The notes under the pieces are model-generated. The model saw only the letters and a program-made list of their open reading frames with translations, was not told where the DNA came from and searched no databases. Below are positions 61,895 through 64,000 of a stretch of DNA of 64,000 bases, in pieces; position 1 is the first letter of the stretch, and each line of letters starts with the position of its first letter. The DNA is from CAZMGB01 sp964565775 (GTDB lineage Bacteria > Chloroflexota > Dehalococcoidia > DSTF01 > JALHUB01). A program made the translations under genes and the position numbers. Where the stretch lies: assembly GCA_964565775.1 (NCBI GenBank), contig CAZMGB010000011.1, positions 53,127 through 117,126 on the forward strand, written 5' to 3'.

Positions 61895-63088
61895 TTATCG
61901 TGCGCTGGCTTCTGAGCTCCGGCGGGGGTCGTACCCCGTCCACAGGGGAGGACGCGTCGGCGCCTCCTGCGTGGCTTTGAGGATTTCAAGCTCGTGCTCC
62001 GCCAGCTCCTCGTCAATCCAGTCGACCTCCCGTACATCTTCGTAGAGCAGGCGCTCCGCGAAGTAGTGGCGCAAGGGGAAATCGTACTTCGCCACCAGTT
62101 CTTCCACGTAGTCTCTCATCCGCGGGTCACTCAGGAGGAGGCCCTCGCGCTCGTCCACTGCTTCATCCAGGCCGCCCACGCTATTCCCCCATTCGGGATG
62201 CTCGGCCCAGACGTCGTCGACAATGCCCCCCAACGAGATGCCGAACCGCTCCCTGGCCAGGGCTATGTCCGCCTCCAGGTCAGTACTCGCATCCAGCAGC
62301 TCCTGCCGCTCCAAGAGCCGGGCAACTTCCGATCTTCTGTCAGTCATGGTCACTACAGCCTCCATATACTCCTGGGACCTAATTCCCCGGGAGCCTGCAC
62401 GCAGCAAGGCCCGCTGGCCGCCGAACAGCTGCCCCCAGTCCGTAGCCCACGTGGCCCTCACTGCCCCCGCCCTCTCTTTGGAGCGTCGTCGCGCCTCGGG
62501 CGACGGCATGGTCGCACGGCGCCCCTCGCCGATGTTTCGTCGCGCCTCCAGGCGGCGGGGACGAGGCGGAATATCGGGCCGGTAGACGAACTGGTAGGGA
62601 CGGACGTACCTGCCTAGCCCCAGCCGTTGGTTGCGGCGTCGGCACTTCAGGCTGTAGGCCGGTGCACACAGCGGGGTCTGCCGGTTGAGGCCGAACCTCT
62701 CGCGGTACTCCGCCGGCGACAGGCCGTGCCTCCAGCGGGCGTGGTGCCCCACGCTCCGCACGGGCTCCCCGCAGACGTGGCACTCCACCAGCTCGCCATC
62801 GGCCAGGACCTTCATCTCTCCCGGCTTGGCTGTGCGGGGCCAAACCAGGGGCTCCTTGACCCACTCGGTCTTCGGCGGCTCGGGCTTCCAGGGGTAGGCC
62901 ACCCAGGCGCCGTCCAGGCTGGGCTGGGTGTAGGCCCGCGACACGCCGAGCTCGGCCAGGAGGTCGGGGTAGCGCTTGCGCTTCAGGTTCACCAGGCCGA
63001 GCCGCTCCCTCGCCTCACGCAGAGAGTCAAAGGCGCCCACGACCCTGTAGCTGCTGTCCCACTTGTAGAACCTGACCTGTACCCTCAT
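61895..63088 (-). CDS. ROS/MucR-type zinc-finger protein
   Basis: 397 aa. The MucR-like centre is LVECHVCGEPVRSVGHHAR, WRHGLSPAEYRERFGLNR then QTPLCAP, a C2H2-type zinc finger with the HGLTPxEYRxxWGLP wording of Ros. The N-terminal ~105 residues include SLREARERLGLVNLKRKR. The C-terminal ~180 residues hold helices rich in Glu/Arg (RSEVARLLERQELLDASTDL) not found in Ros regulators. It is likely a DNA-binding regulator or phage-type homing/packaging accessory of the element. Its start ATG has no strong ribosome site. Confidence 0.72.
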   Translation of the reverse strand: MRVQVRFYKWDSSYRVVGAFDSLREARERLGLVNLKRKRYPDLLAELGVSRAYTQPSLDGAWVAYPWKPEPPKTEWVKEPLVWPRTAKPGEMKVLADGELVECHVCGEPVRSVGHHARWRHGLSPAEYRERFGLNRQTPLCAPAYSLKCRRRNQRLGLGRYVRPYQFVYRPDIPPRPRRLEARRNIGEGRRATMPSPEARRRSKERAGAVRATWATDWGQLFGGQRALLRAGSRGIRSQEYMEAVVTMTDRRSEVARLLERQELLDASTDLEADIALARERFGISLGGIVDDVWAEHPEWGNSVGGLDEAVDEREGLLLSDPRMRDYVEELVAKYDFPLRHYFAERLLYEDVREVDWIDEELAEHELEILKATQEAPTRPPLWTGYDPRRSSEASAR

Positions 63089-63598
63089 GCAGTCCCTTCA
63101 ATGCCCTGTCATACCATGGCTGCTGCGGCCCTCTACCGGTCGGTGCTGGTGCGGCCAATGGTGTACCCAGGAACCGGGCAGAGTGAGCCTGCGGAGAGGC
63201 CCACTCTGACGTACCCAGTGTACCGTCGTCGTGAGGCTACTTGCTTCCCCCGGCCAGCGGCCGGCGCCGCCAGTGCCCTCCCATGATGCCCGGCATCGGG
63301 AAGCGTTCGCAGGGCGGACTACATCCTGGTAATGGCCTCCACCGGCATCTCCGACAGCCACCTCGCGTGCGAGTTTCCGGCGCCCCGAAGGGTATTCGTT
63401 GGCCTATGGCACCATCCGTGCTGAGTGCTCCGTCAGTACCAATTGTATCTATTCGTACTAGAATGAAAACCCGCAGCGCACCATCATAGAGAGGGTCCTT
63501 GGCATGGCTTCGCCGCATTTGACATCACTCTGAGCTTGGTACACAATCGGCCTGTGCCAAGCTGAGTCGGGTCAGCTTGGGTGGGGAGGCGGAGCGGG
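63089..63598. other. Intergenic upstream of kinase
   Basis: 510 bases, no gene seen apart from the promoter at 63519-63547. GC-rich on the left and AT-richer around 63440-63500. Confidence 0.4.
63519..63547 (+). promoter_or_regulatory. Promoter of zinc-ribbon kinase
   Basis: TTGACA (perfect -35), 17-bp spacer, CACAAT. The ATG of the kinase follows 52 bases later. Confidence 0.6.
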
Positions 63599-64000
63599 AT
63601 GCGCTGTCCTTCCTGTGGCGGGGAGAATCCAGAGGCTTCGCGGTTCTGCGAGTTCTGCGGCTCACATCTGGCGCTCGCGTGCCCCGCGTGCGGGGCAGAG
63701 GTATCCGTAGGGGCTCAGTTCTGCCGCACCTGTGGCGAGGCGCTTGGTGAGCCAGTCGCACCACCCACTCCCGCACCAGCACCTGCGCCCGCCGTCCCCA
63801 CCTCCTTCGCCTCCGGGCGCTACCAGGTCAAGCGCTTCCTGGGCGAGGGCGGCAAGAAGCGGGTCTTTCTGGCCCACGACACCCGCCTCGACCGGGATGT
63901 GGCCTTCTCCCTGATCAAGACCGAGGGCCTGGACGCATCCGGCCAGGCCCGTGTCCGCCGCGAGGCCCAGGCCATGGGCCGGCTGGGCGACCACCCCAAC
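63599..64000 (+). CDS. Double-zinc-ribbon serine/threonine protein kinase (3' partial)
   Basis: 134 residues to the window edge, from ATG of MRCPSCGGENPEASRFC with GGGAGG upstream. Four CxxC pairs (RCPSCG, FCEFCG, ACPACG, FCRTCG) form a double zinc ribbon, followed by a Pro-rich linker and the start of a kinase domain: GRYQVKRFLGEGGKKRVFLA (Gly loop), AHDTRLDRDVAFSLIKTEGL (with the ATP-site Lys) and REAQAMGRLGDHPN. In Chloroflexota this lead is often followed by an AAA ATPase and TPR repeats. The remainder lies beyond the window. Confidence 0.85.
   Translation, partial: MRCPSCGGENPEASRFCEFCGSHLALACPACGAEVSVGAQFCRTCGEALGEPVAPPTPAPAPAPAVPTSFASGRYQVKRFLGEGGKKRVFLAHDTRLDRDVAFSLIKTEGLDASGQARVRREAQAMGRLGDHPN

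Overview
The window (about 60-65% GC by eye) most likely comes from a member of the Chloroflexota, perhaps Dehalococcoidia-like. Pointers are a giant membrane protein of the Chloroflexi/archaeal DUF2298 ("YYY") family, F420-type oxidoreductases, many small lipoproteins, a zinc-ribbon protein kinase of a kind common in that phylum, and an ffh-rpsP-khpA-rimM block. The phylum is inferred from gene families; no rRNA is present.

Layout. (1) 1-10.6 kb holds surface and secreted proteins: a partial zinc metallopeptidase, several lipoproteins with near-identical MKRL-type leaders, a chagasin-like inhibitor, and a fused cis-prenyltransferase/YjbQ protein. Four leader genes share a promoter (GTGTATAAT or a close variant), a GAGGTG ribosome site and related signal-peptide codons. 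One lipoprotein is split by a single-base frameshift. (2) 10.7-15.6 kb is central metabolism: TIGR00725-eno-GH105 operon, a perfect 60-bp hairpin repeat in two copies, gap with a palindrome in its promoter, and an RmlA-like nucleotidyltransferase. (3) 15.9-32.2 kb is an envelope glycan cluster: three GT39-like membrane glycosyltransferases, a UPF0104 flippase-like protein, a GT4, a methyltransferase, the 1609-aa DUF2298 protein, and a pilin-like module found both fused to a GT39 enzyme and as a membrane-anchored protein. (4) 32.3-35.6 kb is housekeeping: ffh, rpsP, khpA, a GNAT, rimM, then tRNA-Ala(CGC) and tRNA-Arg(CCT). trmD and rplS, which usually follow rimM, are absent.

(5) From the tRNAs onward the content is accessory. 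An IS1182-type transposase is followed by a 15-kb, one-strand catabolic island (37.8-53.2 kb): thiolase-like protein without the usual nucleophilic cysteine, solute-binding lipoprotein, F420-type LLM enzyme, amidohydrolase, acyl-CoA dehydrogenase, enoyl-CoA hydratase/isomerase, a two-subunit B12 acyl-CoA mutase with altered active-site motifs, an acyl-CoA ligase, HyuA, and a HyuB fused to an acetone-carboxylase-gamma-like zinc domain, with an XRE-cupin regulator at its upstream end. I read this as a pathway in which a ketone or cyclic amide is carboxylated or hydrolysed, activated to a CoA ester, rearranged by the mutase and beta-oxidised. The combination is the best candidate here for an undescribed system; its substrate is unknown.

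(6) 53.4-63.1 kb is mobile-element debris and an integrative element: a truncated SDR, small ORFs, an operon of serine recombinase, two mini-ORFs, tyrosine recombinase and two small proteins, then a CGNR-like zinc-finger protein, a 5'-truncated primase-like gene and a ROS/MucR zinc-finger protein. The window ends inside a zinc-ribbon serine/threonine kinase.
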